Positions 1-9,448 are shown, numbered from the stretch's first letter. The stretch is 64,000 nt of DNA from JAENVT01 sp031430695 (GCA_031430695.1 JANPBZ010000037.1:1-64000); one strand, 5' to 3'. The notes: a model not told the origin generated them from the sequence alone. A program made the numbers and translations.

Positions 1-2313
1 GATGGCGGCCCGGATGGCGGCAGAGCCCGACCGATCACCGAATTGATCGAGCAGTACGAATTAGGCCAACGCAGGCCCGACGACGGCAGGTCCTGGGGCA
101 ATCTGTCCCCCGCCGAGCGCAGCACGATCATCGACGGCCACCGGCTGGCGTACGTCAGCGATGCACCGGTCAACTGGTGCCCAGGTCTTGGCACGGTTGT
201 CGCCAATGAGGAGGTCACTGCCGATGGTCGAAGTGACCGCGGCAACTTCCCGGTCTTCAAGCGCAACATGCGCCAATGGATGATGCGCATCACCGCCTAC
301 GCCGATCGACTGATCGCCGACCTCGATCTGCTCGATTGGACCGATGCCATCAAGTCGATGCAACGCAACTGGATCGGGCGCAGCGAGGGCGCGACCGTGC
401 ACTTCCAGTCGCCGGCCGGCCCCATCTCCGTGTTCACCACGCGACCCGACACCTTGTTCGGCGCGACATTCATGGTGCTCGCCCCCGAGCATCCACTGGT
501 CGACGCACTCACGACCCCCGAACGTCGCCAGACGGTCACCCAATACCGACACCAGGCGGCATCGAAGAAAGACATCGACCGCCAGGACGACACCCGTGAA
601 AAGACAGGTGTCGCAACCGGTTCTTATGCGGTCAACCCGGTCAGCGGTGAGTCCATCCCGATCTGGATCGCCGACTACGTGCTGATGGGTTACGGCACCG
701 GCGCCATCATGGCCGTTCCGTGCGGCGACCAACGCGACTTCGAGTTCGCCCGCCTCTACGGCCTGCCGATCCCCGCCATTCAGCAGCCGCCCGAGCACAG
801 CCTCGACACCTCGACGTGGGACAACGCTTTCGTCGGGGATGCTCCGTATGTCAACAGTTCCAACGGTGCACTCGACCTCAACGGCGTCACCAGCGTGGCC
901 GACGGCAAGCGCCTGACCAACGAATGGCTCGAAGCCAATGATCACGGTCAGACGGCCGTCACCTACAAGCTACGGGATTGGCTGTTCAGCCGACAGCGCT
1001 ACTGGGGCGAGCCGTTCCCGATCGTGTACGACCTCGACGGCAACCCCCACGGCTTGCCCGACAGCGAACTGCCGCTGGTGCTTCCCGAGACGGACAGCTT
1101 CTCGCCGCGTACGTTCGATGCCGACGACAAGTTCTCCAATCCGGAGAGCCCGCTCGACCGATTGGAGTGGTGGACCAACGTCGAACTCGACCTCGGCGAT
1201 GGGCCGCAGTCATATCGACGCGACACCAACGTGATGCCGCAATGGGCCGGCAGCTGCTGGTACGAATTGCGGTACCTCGACCCGACCAACGAGCAGTGCC
1301 TCGTCGACCCCGAGGTCGAGAGCTATTGGATGGGCCCGCAGGCGGTGGGCCACGACGGCCACCCGCATCCGGGTGGCGTCGATCTGTACGTCGGTGGTGT
1401 CGAGCACGCCGTACTGCATCTGTTGTACGCCCGGTTCTGGCACAAGGTGCTCTTCGATCTCGGCCATGTGTCATCGAAGGAGCCGTACTACCGGCTGTTC
1501 AACCAGGGCTACATACTCGCTGCCGCCTACAAGGATCGGCGTGAGATCTATGTCGAGGCCACGGAGGTCGTCGAGCGCGACGGCGCCTACTTCCACGGCG
1601 ATCAGCCGGTCACCCGCGAGTGGGGGAAGATGGGCAAGAGCATCAAGAATGCCGTCACCCCCGACGACATCTGTCAGAGCTACGGCGCCGATACGTTGCG
1701 GTTGTACGAGATGGCGATGGGCCCGCTCGATGCGTCGCGCCCATGGGAGACCCGCGATGTCGTCGGCATGTACCGCTTCCTGCAGCGGTTGTGGCGCAAC
1801 ATCGTCGATGAGGAAACGGGTGATCTCGCGTTGACCGCCGCGCCGGCAGACGCCGAGACCCAACGGCTACTGCATCGCACCATCAGCGGCGTTCGCGACG
1901 ACATGGACTCGCTGCGGTTCAACACGGCCATCGCCAAGTTGATCGAGTTGAACAACCACCTCACCAAGCTGGGCGGCTGCCCGGTCGACATCGCCGAACC
2001 ACTGGTGTTGATGGTCGCGCCTCTGGCGGCGCACGTCGCCGAAGAACTGTGGTCCAAGCTCGGACACAACGACTCGATCCCGTACGAGACATTCCCCGTT
2101 GCCGACCCCACGCTGCTAGTTGCCGACACCTTCGAGTACCCCGTGCAGATCAACGGCAAGGTGCGCGGCCACATCACGGTCGCGGCCGACCTCGATGCCG
2201 CCGGCGTCGAGGCAGCGGCATTGGCCGATGGCAAGGTTGCTGCCTCGCTGGCCGGGGCAGTGCCGAAGAAGGTCATCGTGATTCCCGGCCGTATGGTCAA
2301 CATCGTCGCCTGA
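1..2313 (+). CDS. leuS: Leucyl-tRNA synthetase, 5' end outside window
   Basis: Class I aminoacyl-tRNA synthetase that charges tRNA-Leu in the cytoplasm. The frame is open to base 1, so the N-terminus with the HIGH motif lies upstream. What remains is about 770 residues of a normally 900+ residue actinobacterial-type enzyme. Visible parts: the CP1 editing domain (TTRPDTLFGATF at about 432-467), the catalytic-domain segment with RDWLFSRQRYWGEPFP (about 975-1020), the KMSKS-type loop as GKMGKSIKN (about 1624-1650), and the C-terminal YPVQINGKVRG motif (about 2139-2170). KMGKS rather than KMSKS is usual in actinobacterial LeuRS. The stop at 2311-2313 is 35 bases before the next gene on the same strand. 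Identification is firm. Confidence 0.97.
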   Translation, partial: DGGPDGGRARPITELIEQYELGQRRPDDGRSWGNLSPAERSTIIDGHRLAYVSDAPVNWCPGLGTVVANEEVTADGRSDRGNFPVFKRNMRQWMMRITAYADRLIADLDLLDWTDAIKSMQRNWIGRSEGATVHFQSPAGPISVFTTRPDTLFGATFMVLAPEHPLVDALTTPERRQTVTQYRHQAASKKDIDRQDDTREKTGVATGSYAVNPVSGESIPIWIADYVLMGYGTGAIMAVPCGDQRDFEFARLYGLPIPAIQQPPEHSLDTSTWDNAFVGDAPYVNSSNGALDLNGVTSVADGKRLTNEWLEANDHGQTAVTYKLRDWLFSRQRYWGEPFPIVYDLDGNPHGLPDSELPLVLPETDSFSPRTFDADDKFSNPESPLDRLEWWTNVELDLGDGPQSYRRDTNVMPQWAGSCWYELRYLDPTNEQCLVDPEVESYWMGPQAVGHDGHPHPGGVDLYVGGVEHAVLHLLYARFWHKVLFDLGHVSSKEPYYRLFNQGYILAAAYKDRREIYVEATEVVERDGAYFHGDQPVTREWGKMGKSIKNAVTPDDICQSYGADTLRLYEMAMGPLDASRPWETRDVVGMYRFLQRLWRNIVDEETGDLALTAAPADAETQRLLHRTISGVRDDMDSLRFNTAIAKLIELNNHLTKLGGCPVDIAEPLVLMVAPLAAHVAEELWSKLGHNDSIPYETFPVADPTLLVADTFEYPVQINGKVRGHITVAADLDAAGVEAAALADGKVAASLAGAVPKKVIVIPGRMVNIVA

Positions 2314-2348
2314 CCAACTGAGCTGAGTGACTCGGCAATACTTGCCCG

Positions 2349-3773
2349 ATGCCCGAGATGCACTACCGATCCGCGTACGAGACGCTCGACTTGTTCCGCA
2401 GCGGTGACCTGTCACCGGTGGAGCATCTCGAGGGTTTGATCGAGCAGATCGAAACACACGATGCGGTGCTCAACGCTGTCGTCGACCGTCGTTACGACGA
2501 GGCTCGCACCGAGGCACGGGCCGCAGAGCAGCGATACCTCGGCAAAGGTGAAACACCCCGACCTCTCGAAGGCCTGTGCGTCGCGACCAAGGAGGAGCAA
2601 CCCATGGTCGGGCGGCCGTGGCAGCAGGCATCCTTGCCGCTGACCGACCAGGTCGCCGACTATGACCATCCGATCATCGAGCGCATCCAGAATGCGGGTG
2701 GGATCATCCACATCCGCACGGCAACCCCCGAGGTCAGCTGTGCCGGGTTCACCCACAGCAAGCTCTGGGGTGTCACCCGCAACCCGTGGAACACCGACTG
2801 CACACCTGGAGGATCTTCGGGTGGGTCGGGCGCAGCGCTCGCCGCTGGCTACGCGCCATTGGCAACGGGCAGCGACATCGCTGGATCGATCCGCATCCCC
2901 GCCTCGTTCACCGGAGTCGTCGGTTTCAAGCCGCCGTTCGGCCGGGTCCCCGGCCTGGCCCCGTATCACCTCGACCAGTACTGCCACGACGGTCCACTCG
3001 CCCGCACGGTCGCCGACTGCGCCCTGCTCGAGAACGTGATCGCCGGGCCGCACTGGCGCGACAACGTGTCGCTCCGCGATCCACCGCAGATCCCTCGAGA
3101 CTTCATGGGTATCGATGGTCTACGAGTCGGCCTCAGCATGACCCTGGGTGACTGGCCGGTCGACGCCGAGATCGTCGCCAACACGAACGCGGTCGCTGAT
3201 GCACTTCGCAGCGCGGGCGCCAAGGTCGACGATGTCGAACTGCCGTGGACGATCGACCGAATCTGGGAGGCGATGCGAGCCCACTTCGCGGCGATCTTCG
3301 GTCCTGGCATCGGTGAGATCGAGGCCCAGTATGGTGACCTGTTGAACGACTACACCAGAGCCTTCGTCGCGACGATGAACCCCGAGATGACGTTCTACGA
3401 AGGTCTCGTCGAAGAGACTGCGCTCTGGGATCCACTCGGCCGTCTGTTCGAAGAAATCGACGTGCTGCTGTGCCCGACGATCGCCATCACCGGATTGCAG
3501 GCAGGCAACTCCTACGTCGATGAGTCAGTAGTGATCGACGGACAGGAGGTGCCTCATTACCTCAAGGCGATGATGACGTTTCCGTTCAATCTGTTCAGCC
3601 GCTGCCCTGTGTTGTCGATGCCTTCCGGACGTGCCTCCAACGGCGTGCCGACCGGTGTGCAGATCGTCGGGCGAACATACGAAGACGTCAGCACCTTCCA
3701 GGTTGCCGCAGCGATCGAGGCCGCGGGCTTCGGGTTCGGTTCGCCGCAGTGGCGACCTCCGCTCAACTCCTGA
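2349..3773 (+). CDS. Amidase-signature family amidohydrolase
   Basis: 474-residue amidase-signature enzyme that hydrolyses a carboxamide through a Ser-cisSer-Lys triad. The sequence shows the candidate Lys in CVATKEEQP, the glycine/serine-rich GGSSGGSGAALA block and, just after it, GSDIAGSIRIPA with the nucleophile region. The length is normal for the family. No GatB or GatC partner is nearby and the C-terminus is not GatA-like, so I call a stand-alone amidase of unknown substrate rather than GatA. The start ATG at 2349 lies 35 bases after leuS. The 3' end overlaps the convergent SnoaL-like gene by 11 bp. Confidence 0.88.
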   Translation: MPEMHYRSAYETLDLFRSGDLSPVEHLEGLIEQIETHDAVLNAVVDRRYDEARTEARAAEQRYLGKGETPRPLEGLCVATKEEQPMVGRPWQQASLPLTDQVADYDHPIIERIQNAGGIIHIRTATPEVSCAGFTHSKLWGVTRNPWNTDCTPGGSSGGSGAALAAGYAPLATGSDIAGSIRIPASFTGVVGFKPPFGRVPGLAPYHLDQYCHDGPLARTVADCALLENVIAGPHWRDNVSLRDPPQIPRDFMGIDGLRVGLSMTLGDWPVDAEIVANTNAVADALRSAGAKVDDVELPWTIDRIWEAMRAHFAAIFGPGIGEIEAQYGDLLNDYTRAFVATMNPEMTFYEGLVEETALWDPLGRLFEEIDVLLCPTIAITGLQAGNSYVDESVVIDGQEVPHYLKAMMTFPFNLFSRCPVLSMPSGRASNGVPTGVQIVGRTYEDVSTFQVAAAIEAAGFGFGSPQWRPPLNS

Positions 3774-4182
3774 ACGAAACCTCGTGCCGGGCCCAGTCGC
3801 CGATGTGGCGGAATGATGCAACCTTGCCGCTGCCGTCGAACTTCCAGACGTGGGCATACAGGTCTTCGTCGACCGGCTTGCCCGTGCTGAGAATCGTGCT
3901 GGTTTCGCGGATCACTGCCACGACGGTGTCCCCGTCAGCCGCGATCACCTGAGGCTCGAACACACTGAAGGCCAGGCCCTGGCCGACCGCAGCAAAGAAC
4001 TCGCCGACGTGCTGCTTGCCGGTTCCTGGCTGCAGCCACGGAAGGTCAGTGGTGCGTATACCGCGTTCCCAGACAATGTCGTCGGCCAGACAATCCATGA
4101 TGAAGGCTACGTCGCCGCGACCGAAGGCCGCGTAGATCTCGGCGACCGTTGCGACGTGCACTGATGTGGTTGTGGTGGACAT
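3763..4182 (-). CDS. SnoaL/NTF2-like small protein
   Basis: 139-residue protein of the cone-shaped NTF2/SnoaL fold, beginning MSTTTTSVHVATVAEIYAAF. Family features are the helical YAAFGRGDVAFIMDCLADDIVW start, a W-rich centre and repeated beta strands (ETSTILSTGKPVDEDLYAHVWKFD). Members are small isomerases, hydratases or ligand binders, and nothing here fixes the reaction. I chose ATG 4182 over longer starts because a purine-rich GGAAAGGGGA tract sits just upstream and family similarity begins there. It is divergent from the MlrC-family gene, with about 70 bp between starts. Confidence 0.75.
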   Translation of the reverse strand: MSTTTTSVHVATVAEIYAAFGRGDVAFIMDCLADDIVWERGIRTTDLPWLQPGTGKQHVGEFFAAVGQGLAFSVFEPQVIAADGDTVVAVIRETSTILSTGKPVDEDLYAHVWKFDGSGKVASFRHIGDWARHEVSFRS

Positions 4183-4257
4183 AGGTGTTCCCCTTTCCTC
4201 GACCGTCATTCTGACACAGTCCCAGCGTCGGATCACTCGGGAACTACCGTCGTGGCA

Positions 4258-5728
4258 ATGCGGATCTACATCGCCGGGGTGCAGCACGAGTCGAGTTCGT
4301 TCTCGCCGATTCCGACGTCGTGGCGGTCGTTCGAGCAGTGGAACTGGTCTGTCGACAAGCCCGACGACGCGGACGGGTTTGGATACGGCGAAGCCTGCCG
4401 ACTTGCCGCTGCCGCCAACATGGAAGTGGCCGCCGGACCGTTCTTCAATGCCGAGCCGAGTTCGCCGGCCACAGCGACAGCGTGGCGACAGATCAGCGAG
4501 CACATTCTTGACGGCCTGCGAGCGGCCATGCCCGTCGACATCGTCCTACTGTGCCTGCACGGCGCGCAGATGGCCGACGGGGTCGATGACTGCGAGGGCG
4601 CCCTCCTCGCATCGGCCCGCGAGATCATCGGGCCACGTGTCGCCATGGGTGTGCTCCTCGACCTGCACGCCAACGTCACCTCGGCCATGTGCGCGGCGGC
4701 CGATCTCACCGTGTCGTGCCGCGAGTACCCGCACATCGACTATGGCGAACGCGCCGGCGAGATGTTGCCGGTGCTGCGTGGCATCGCAGCGGGAGAGATC
4801 CACCCGGTCACCGGTGCCCGACGGATTCCGGCGTCCGGCGTGTTCCCGACGCCCGACGAGCCGATGCGATCGTTCGTGCTCCGTATCACCGATGCCCAGC
4901 GCTCGCCTGGCGTGTTGATGGTCTCGGCCAATCATGGTTTCGAAGGATCCGATACGCCGTTCACAGGGGCCTCGGTCGTCGTGATCACCGACAACGACGA
5001 AGCGCTCGCCGAGCAGATGGTCGACCATGTCGCCACCGACTTCTTGACGACGATCGTCGGCAATACGTGGAGCGGGCTCGGCGTCGGCGAGGCGATCGAC
5101 GAGGCACTTCGCCAGCCTGCGGGACCGGTCGTGATAGCCGATCGCTCCGACAATGCCGGCGCCGGGGCGGCGAGCGACTCGACGTACATCCTCGCCGAGT
5201 TGATCGAACGCGGTATCACCAACGCCACCGTCGGAATGATCTGGGATCCAATGGCAGTGCGCGCCTGCCACGACGCCGGTATGGGAGCGCGGCTGCCGCT
5301 TCGGATCGGCGGCAAGGCGGGCCGGCTCTCCGGGGGCACCGATTGATGCGGATGTCGAGGTCATCTCCGTCCGCGTCGACGCAATGCAAGCACTGTTCGG
5401 TCAGGGACCGCCGCGTGAACCGCTCGGCAAGTCGGCGGCCGTTCGCATCGACGGCATCGAGGTGGTGCTGACCGCTCGACGCCAGCAGGTGTTCAGCCCG
5501 CACTGCTTCACCGAGCACGGCATCGACGTGACGCAACGACACATCGTGGTCGTGAAGAGCATGCAGCACTTCATGGGCGGCTTCGCCCCCATCGCCGCCT
5601 GCATCGTTCGCTGCGATGGGCCGGGCAGCGCGACCCTCGATATGCAGAAGATCCCGTACCGGCGAATCAGGCGCCCGATGCTCGGGCTCGACCCGCTTGA
5701 AGCGATTGGCATCGAGCCGTTGCCGTAA
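4258..5728 (+). pseudogene. MlrC/M81-family protein split by a frameshift
   Basis: Member of the microcystinase C-like (MlrC, M81) metallopeptidase family. The N-terminal part starts MRIYIAGVQHESSSF and carries DLHANVTSAM and CREYPHIDYGERA, the family's metal-site region. It runs to a TGA at 5344-5346. The C-terminal MlrC_C domain (ADVEVISVRVDAMQALFG to GIEPLP) continues in the next frame to 5728. Joining the frames at the G5 run 5332-5336, by removing one G, restores a family-length protein of about 490 residues. The cause is either a sequencing indel or a recent real inactivation. Start could be GTG 4252 or ATG 4258; ATG is preferred by family alignment. Confidence 0.82.
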
Positions 5729-5836
5729 GCATCCGCCCTGTTTGACCAGTTCAGCGATAGTCTGTCCGACGGCGGTGCTACGAACACGTACCCGCGGTCG
5801 AGTGCAGCGCTTCTAGCGCACAGTGAGTTCCAGCAA

Positions 5837-5867
5837 GTTGTTGGTCATTGCATCCACGGCCAACAAC
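5837..5867 (+). promoter_or_regulatory. Stem-loop in the helicase 5' leader
   Basis: GTTGTTGGTC (5837-5846) pairs with GGCCAACAAC (5858-5867) as a 10-bp stem with one G-U pair and an 11-base loop. It ends four bases before the AAGGAA ribosome binding site of the DEAD-box helicase gene. Such leaders can gate translation or stability in cold-shock helicase genes. That role is inferred only from position. Confidence 0.4.
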
Positions 5868-5885
5868 CATAAAGGAATTCCCCTC

Positions 5886-7430
5886 ATGACCACATCCACC
5901 CCCAGTTCTCGCGGCGCGCGCCGTCGAAACAGCCGCCGCCCAGGCGCGGCCGAACGCTTCGTGCGCGCTGCCGAGCCAGCCTTTGCCACGCCCGCCCCCG
6001 CGTTGCACACCAGTGAGCCAGTACCAGTCACCGACTACATCACCGACTTTGTCGCCCTCGGCGTGCCGACCCCGCTCATCGCAGTCCTAGCCGCTCGCGA
6101 CGTCATCACCGCCTTCCCAATCCAGTCGGCCACACTGCCCGACTCGCTGCTCGGCAAAGACGTGCTCGGCCGCGGCAAGACGGGTAGTGGCAAGACAATC
6201 GCCTTTGCGCTGCCGATCGTCGCCCGCCTCGCCGCGAGCGGTCGCCGCCGCCAGTCGAGCCATCCACGCGCCCTCATTCTCGTACCCACCCGCGAGCTGG
6301 CCAACCAGGTCATGACGTCGTTGAACCCATTGGCCGCGGCCATGGGGCTGCGCGTCGCCACCATCTACGGCGGCGTCGGCCAGGGGCCGCAGGTTTCTGC
6401 GTTGCGCCATGGCGTCGACATCGTCGTCGCTTGCCCGGGCCGTCTCGAAGACCTGATCGGCCAGCGGCACTGCCGCCTCGACGCGGTGGAAATCACCGTG
6501 CTCGACGAAGCCGACCATATGGCCGACCTTGGCTTCCTGCCCGGTGTGAAGCGGATTCTCGATGCGACCCCCGTCGGTGGTCAGCGGCTGTTGTTCTCGG
6601 CCACGCTCGACAAGGCGATCGACGGACTCGTGCGCACCTATCTGGTCAACCCGGTCGTGCATTCGGTCGACCCCGAGGTGTCGTCGATCAACACCATGAC
6701 CCACCATGTGCTCGCCGTGACCTCGGCCGACAAGGCTGCTGTCGTCAGCGCGCTCGCCTCCGGCGTCGACCGTTCGCTGTTGTTCATGCGCACCAAGCAC
6801 GGCGCAAAGAAGCTTGCGAAGCAGTTGTGCGCCGCCGGCATCCCCGCCGTCGAGTTGCACGGCAACCTGTCGCAGAGCGCCCGCGAACGCAACCTCGCCG
6901 ACTTCAAGAGCGGCCAGATTCGCGTCCTTGTTGCCACCGACATCGCCGCTCGCGGCATCCACGTCGACGACATCGCCCTAGTCATCCATGTCGATCCCCC
7001 GGCCGAGCACAAGGCGTTCCTGCACCGCTCGGGCCGTACCGCTCGAGCCGGCGCCGAAGGCATCGTCGCCACGGTGATGACCCCCGATCAAGCCGGCGAC
7101 GTTCGGTCGCTGGCCCGCGCCGCCGGCATCTCGCCGACGGTGACGAAAGTCGACCCGAAGCACCCACTCCTCGCCGAGCTCACGGGCCCGGTCGCACCGA
7201 AGGTCGCACCTCGGCCACCACGACCCGAGGATGTCGCTGTACGCCAACGCCCGGGACAGCCCGGTCGACGTCGAGGCCAATCTGCCGGCGCCAACCCACG
7301 CAGCAGCGCCCCACGCAGCGGCGGTCGGCCCGGTGCATCCGCGAACCACTCGCGCGCCGGCGCTCCTGGTCAGCGCGGTTCAGGCGGACGCAATTCCGGT
7401 GGACGTCGCTCGGCCCCCACGGGTCGCTGA
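5886..7430 (+). CDS. DEAD-box ATP-dependent RNA helicase
   Basis: 514-residue helicase that unwinds RNA duplexes using ATP. Motifs in order: Walker A as GRGKTGSGKT (motif I), PTRELANQ (Ia), CPGRLEDL (Ib), VLDEADHMADLGF (II), LFSAT (III), VLVATDIAARGIHVDD (V) and HRSGRTARAG (VI). The N-terminal 40 residues and the C-terminal tail of about 85 residues are basic and rich in Arg, Gly and Ser, typical of RNA-binding extensions. I place the start at ATG 5886 because AAGGAA lies eight bases upstream; a longer frame from GTG 5823 would read through the leader hairpin. It resembles the RhlE/CsdA group without settling which. Confidence 0.93.
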   Translation: MTTSTPSSRGARRRNSRRPGAAERFVRAAEPAFATPAPALHTSEPVPVTDYITDFVALGVPTPLIAVLAARDVITAFPIQSATLPDSLLGKDVLGRGKTGSGKTIAFALPIVARLAASGRRRQSSHPRALILVPTRELANQVMTSLNPLAAAMGLRVATIYGGVGQGPQVSALRHGVDIVVACPGRLEDLIGQRHCRLDAVEITVLDEADHMADLGFLPGVKRILDATPVGGQRLLFSATLDKAIDGLVRTYLVNPVVHSVDPEVSSINTMTHHVLAVTSADKAAVVSALASGVDRSLLFMRTKHGAKKLAKQLCAAGIPAVELHGNLSQSARERNLADFKSGQIRVLVATDIAARGIHVDDIALVIHVDPPAEHKAFLHRSGRTARAGAEGIVATVMTPDQAGDVRSLARAAGISPTVTKVDPKHPLLAELTGPVAPKVAPRPPRPEDVAVRQRPGQPGRRRGQSAGANPRSSAPRSGGRPGASANHSRAGAPGQRGSGGRNSGGRRSAPTGR

Positions 7431-7463
7431 TCACGTTTTGCCCGCGGCACTAGGCTCTTTGGA

Positions 7464-7745
7464 GTGATCGAGCGCGCCGTAGAAGTGGCCACAGGCTTCG
7501 ACGGTGCCGACCGTAGATTCTGGTGGTCGCAGCCAGGGTCCGGCCGGTTGTCAACACCAACCTTGTTCCGACCGGCACGTGTGACACTGGACGCCACCGG
7601 TCGGGCACAGCTGACGACCAGCTTCTCGACTCTCGGCAGTCACACCGTGTCCGCGACGTACAGCGGCTCGGCCAACTTCCAGCCCAGCAGCACCAGTCGT
7701 ACCCGAACAGTGCAGTCAGCACCGGCGTCAACAGCCGAAATGTGA
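7464..7745 (+). CDS. Fragment with a bacterial Ig-like repeat
   Basis: 93-residue frame whose second half (VTLDATGRAQLTTSFSTL, then GSHTVSATYSGSANFQPS) matches the end of a bacterial Ig-like domain (Big_3_5 type) found in large surface proteins. The first 35 residues look unrelated, and there is no signal peptide or anchor. I read it as a remnant of a larger surface protein, probably not functional. A GGAG just before the GTG start may be coincidental. The stop codon lies inside a strong terminator hairpin shared with pfkA. Confidence 0.4.
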   Translation: MIERAVEVATGFDGADRRFWWSQPGSGRLSTPTLFRPARVTLDATGRAQLTTSFSTLGSHTVSATYSGSANFQPSSTSRTRTVQSAPASTAEM

Positions 7746-7774
7746 CGGGGAGGATCTCTGCTCCTCCCCGTCAC
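7742..7774. terminator. Bidirectional terminator hairpin
   Basis: A perfect 13-bp inverted repeat, GTGACGGGGAGGA (7742-7754) and TCCTCCCCGTCAC (7762-7774), with a 7-base loop. It sits between convergent frames and contains the stop codons of both. No long T run follows, so it is hairpin-strong but not a textbook U-tract terminator. Confidence 0.75.
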
Positions 7775-8871
7775 GCGTAGTCGCCGAAGGAGATGCCGAC
7801 ATCGCGTGCGGTCATGACGGTGTCGCAATCGAGTGGCACGGTGCGCATCGAACCGATGGCCTCGACCAGCGGTACGTAGTCCACCCGCGGCTCGTTGAGG
7901 GCGACCATCACACCGTCGAGGCCTTCGTCCAGAGCGCGCACAGCAGCGGCGCCGAAGCGTGTGCCCAGCAGGCGGTCCTGCGCTGTCGGAGTGCCGCCGC
8001 GCAGCAGGTGCCCCAGCACGACCGTCCGCGCCTCTTTGCCGGTCAGAGCGGTGAGCTGCTGCGCCACCAGGTCGCCGATACCTCCCAACCGTTCGGCCTG
8101 ATCGACCGCATGACCAACCACGGAGCGATGGCCGTCCTTGGGCATCGCTCCTTCGGCGACCACCACGATTGCGAAGTTGGCGCCGCGTGCTTCACGTCGT
8201 TTGATCATGGCCGCCACCGGCTCGAGACGATACGGAATCTCGGGAATCAAGATTGCGTGAGCGCCAGCGGCCACCCCGGAGTTGAGCGCGATCCAGCCTG
8301 CGTAGCGGCCCATCACCTCCACGACGAACACTCGGCTGTGCGACGTCGCTGTGGTGAACACGCGGTCGATCGACTCGGTGGCAACGTGCACGGCGGTGTC
8401 GAAGCCGAAGCTGACCGTGGTCTTGTCGAGGTCGTTGTCGATGGTCTTGGGCACGCCGATGACCCGAAGCCCAGCCTCGTACAGACGCTGGCCGATCGAC
8501 AACGAACCATCGCCACCAATGGTGATCAAGGCGTCGATGCCCGCCTTCCGAAACAGCGACACCAGATGATCGGTGCGGTCCTCGTAGACAAACGTGCCAT
8601 CGGGTTGCTCCACTGGGAAATGGCACGGACTGCCCCTGTTGGTGCTACCCAACACCGTGCCGCCGAGGTAACCGATGCCGCGCACCATGTGCCGCTCCAG
8701 TAGGAACGCGCCGCTGCCTTCGATGTACTGGTCGGGAAACATGAGGCCGTTGAAGCCGTCGCGAATACCGATGACCTCCCAGCCTCGGCGAGTCGCGCAC
8801 AAGGTCACGGAGCGGATGACGGCGTTCAGGCCGGGGGCGTCGCCGCCACCGGTGCTTATGGCGACTCGCAT
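7771..8871 (-). CDS. pfkA: 6-phosphofructokinase
   Basis: 366-residue phosphofructokinase that phosphorylates fructose 6-phosphate to the 1,6-bisphosphate in glycolysis. Motifs: GGGDAPGLNA (donor-binding start), TIGGDGSLSIG, GVPKTIDNDLDKT (sugar-phosphate site with the catalytic TIDND) and EVMGRYAGWIAL. At the two positions that mark donor choice, E. coli numbering 104 and 124, it has Gly (GGDG) and Lys (PKT). Gly104 favours ATP, Lys124 is shared with PPi enzymes. ATP use is likely but not certain. Its stop lies inside the shared terminator hairpin. Confidence 0.95.
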   Translation of the reverse strand: MRVAISTGGGDAPGLNAVIRSVTLCATRRGWEVIGIRDGFNGLMFPDQYIEGSGAFLLERHMVRGIGYLGGTVLGSTNRGSPCHFPVEQPDGTFVYEDRTDHLVSLFRKAGIDALITIGGDGSLSIGQRLYEAGLRVIGVPKTIDNDLDKTTVSFGFDTAVHVATESIDRVFTTATSHSRVFVVEVMGRYAGWIALNSGVAAGAHAILIPEIPYRLEPVAAMIKRREARGANFAIVVVAEGAMPKDGHRSVVGHAVDQAERLGGIGDLVAQQLTALTGKEARTVVLGHLLRGGTPTAQDRLLGTRFGAAAVRALDEGLDGVMVALNEPRVDYVPLVEAIGSMRTVPLDCDTVMTARDVGISFGDYA

Positions 8872-8958
8872 GGTTTTCTGTCTAGCACTGTCGCAGAACC
8901 GACCGTGACCGCAACGGCGAGGTTGCGGCCCGGTCGGTCTCGTGCGGGGAGGTTTCGG

Positions 8959-9384
8959 TCAGATGCCGGTTGGAGCTTCGTCGCCCGTCGTCTCACCGTG
9001 GGCAGAGTTTCCCGGCGCCTCGGCATCGCCTCGATCGTCTCGCAGGCCTTGCAGCACGTCCGAATCCTGTTGAGTTGCCATCGGTCCGAATCCCAGGACG
9101 GCGCTTCCCCGAGCACCGCATGCGGGACACGTGATGGCGACGACGGCGAGCATGTCGGCGGGATCGGAGGCGCCTTCCAGGCGGCGTAGCGAACTCATCG
9201 ACACGGCCTGGGCAGGCGACACGATGCCGCACTCGACGCATTCGAGTGTTGACTCGTCGGTCACGACAAACGACGAGGAGAAGCCGCCGAGCGCGTAGCC
9301 CTCCAAAACCTCGGTGATCGTCGACTCATCGCTGGCACTCTCGTCGAGATGCCCGAGATCGGTCGGAGCAGAGTTGTTGGTCAT
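8959..9384 (-). CDS. Hypothetical protein with two CxxC pairs
   Basis: 141 residues from ATG 9384 (MTNNSAPTDLGHLDE). The middle holds CVEC and, about 43 residues later, CPAC, spaced like a zinc-ribbon or rubredoxin-like metal site. The ends are acidic and probably disordered. I do not recognise the family. It lies divergent to the Nfu-N gene (starts 65 bp apart) and upstream of pfkA on the same strand. A longer frame reaches 9669 but would run antisense through Nfu-N, so the shorter start is preferred. Confidence 0.6.
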   Translation of the reverse strand: MTNNSAPTDLGHLDESASDESTITEVLEGYALGGFSSSFVVTDESTLECVECGIVSPAQAVSMSSLRRLEGASDPADMLAVVAITCPACGARGSAVLGFGPMATQQDSDVLQGLRDDRGDAEAPGNSAHGETTGDEAPTGI

Positions 9385-9448
9385 ACCGCGGTGTACCCAG
9401 ATCGGTAGCGGCCGAACCATCCAACGAGTGAGGACGTACGATCGTGAT

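Noticed and set aside
61..945. Long minus-strand open frame opposite leuS (and similar long antisense frames elsewhere, e.g. 28060-29283 opposite the MFS gene)
   Set aside because: They mirror the codon structure of well-identified genes on the other strand, have no family resemblance and no ribosome sites. This is ordinary for GC-rich DNA.
5823..5885. Earlier start for the DEAD-box helicase
   Set aside because: It would translate the leader hairpin and has no ribosome site, whereas AAGGAA is well placed before ATG 5886.
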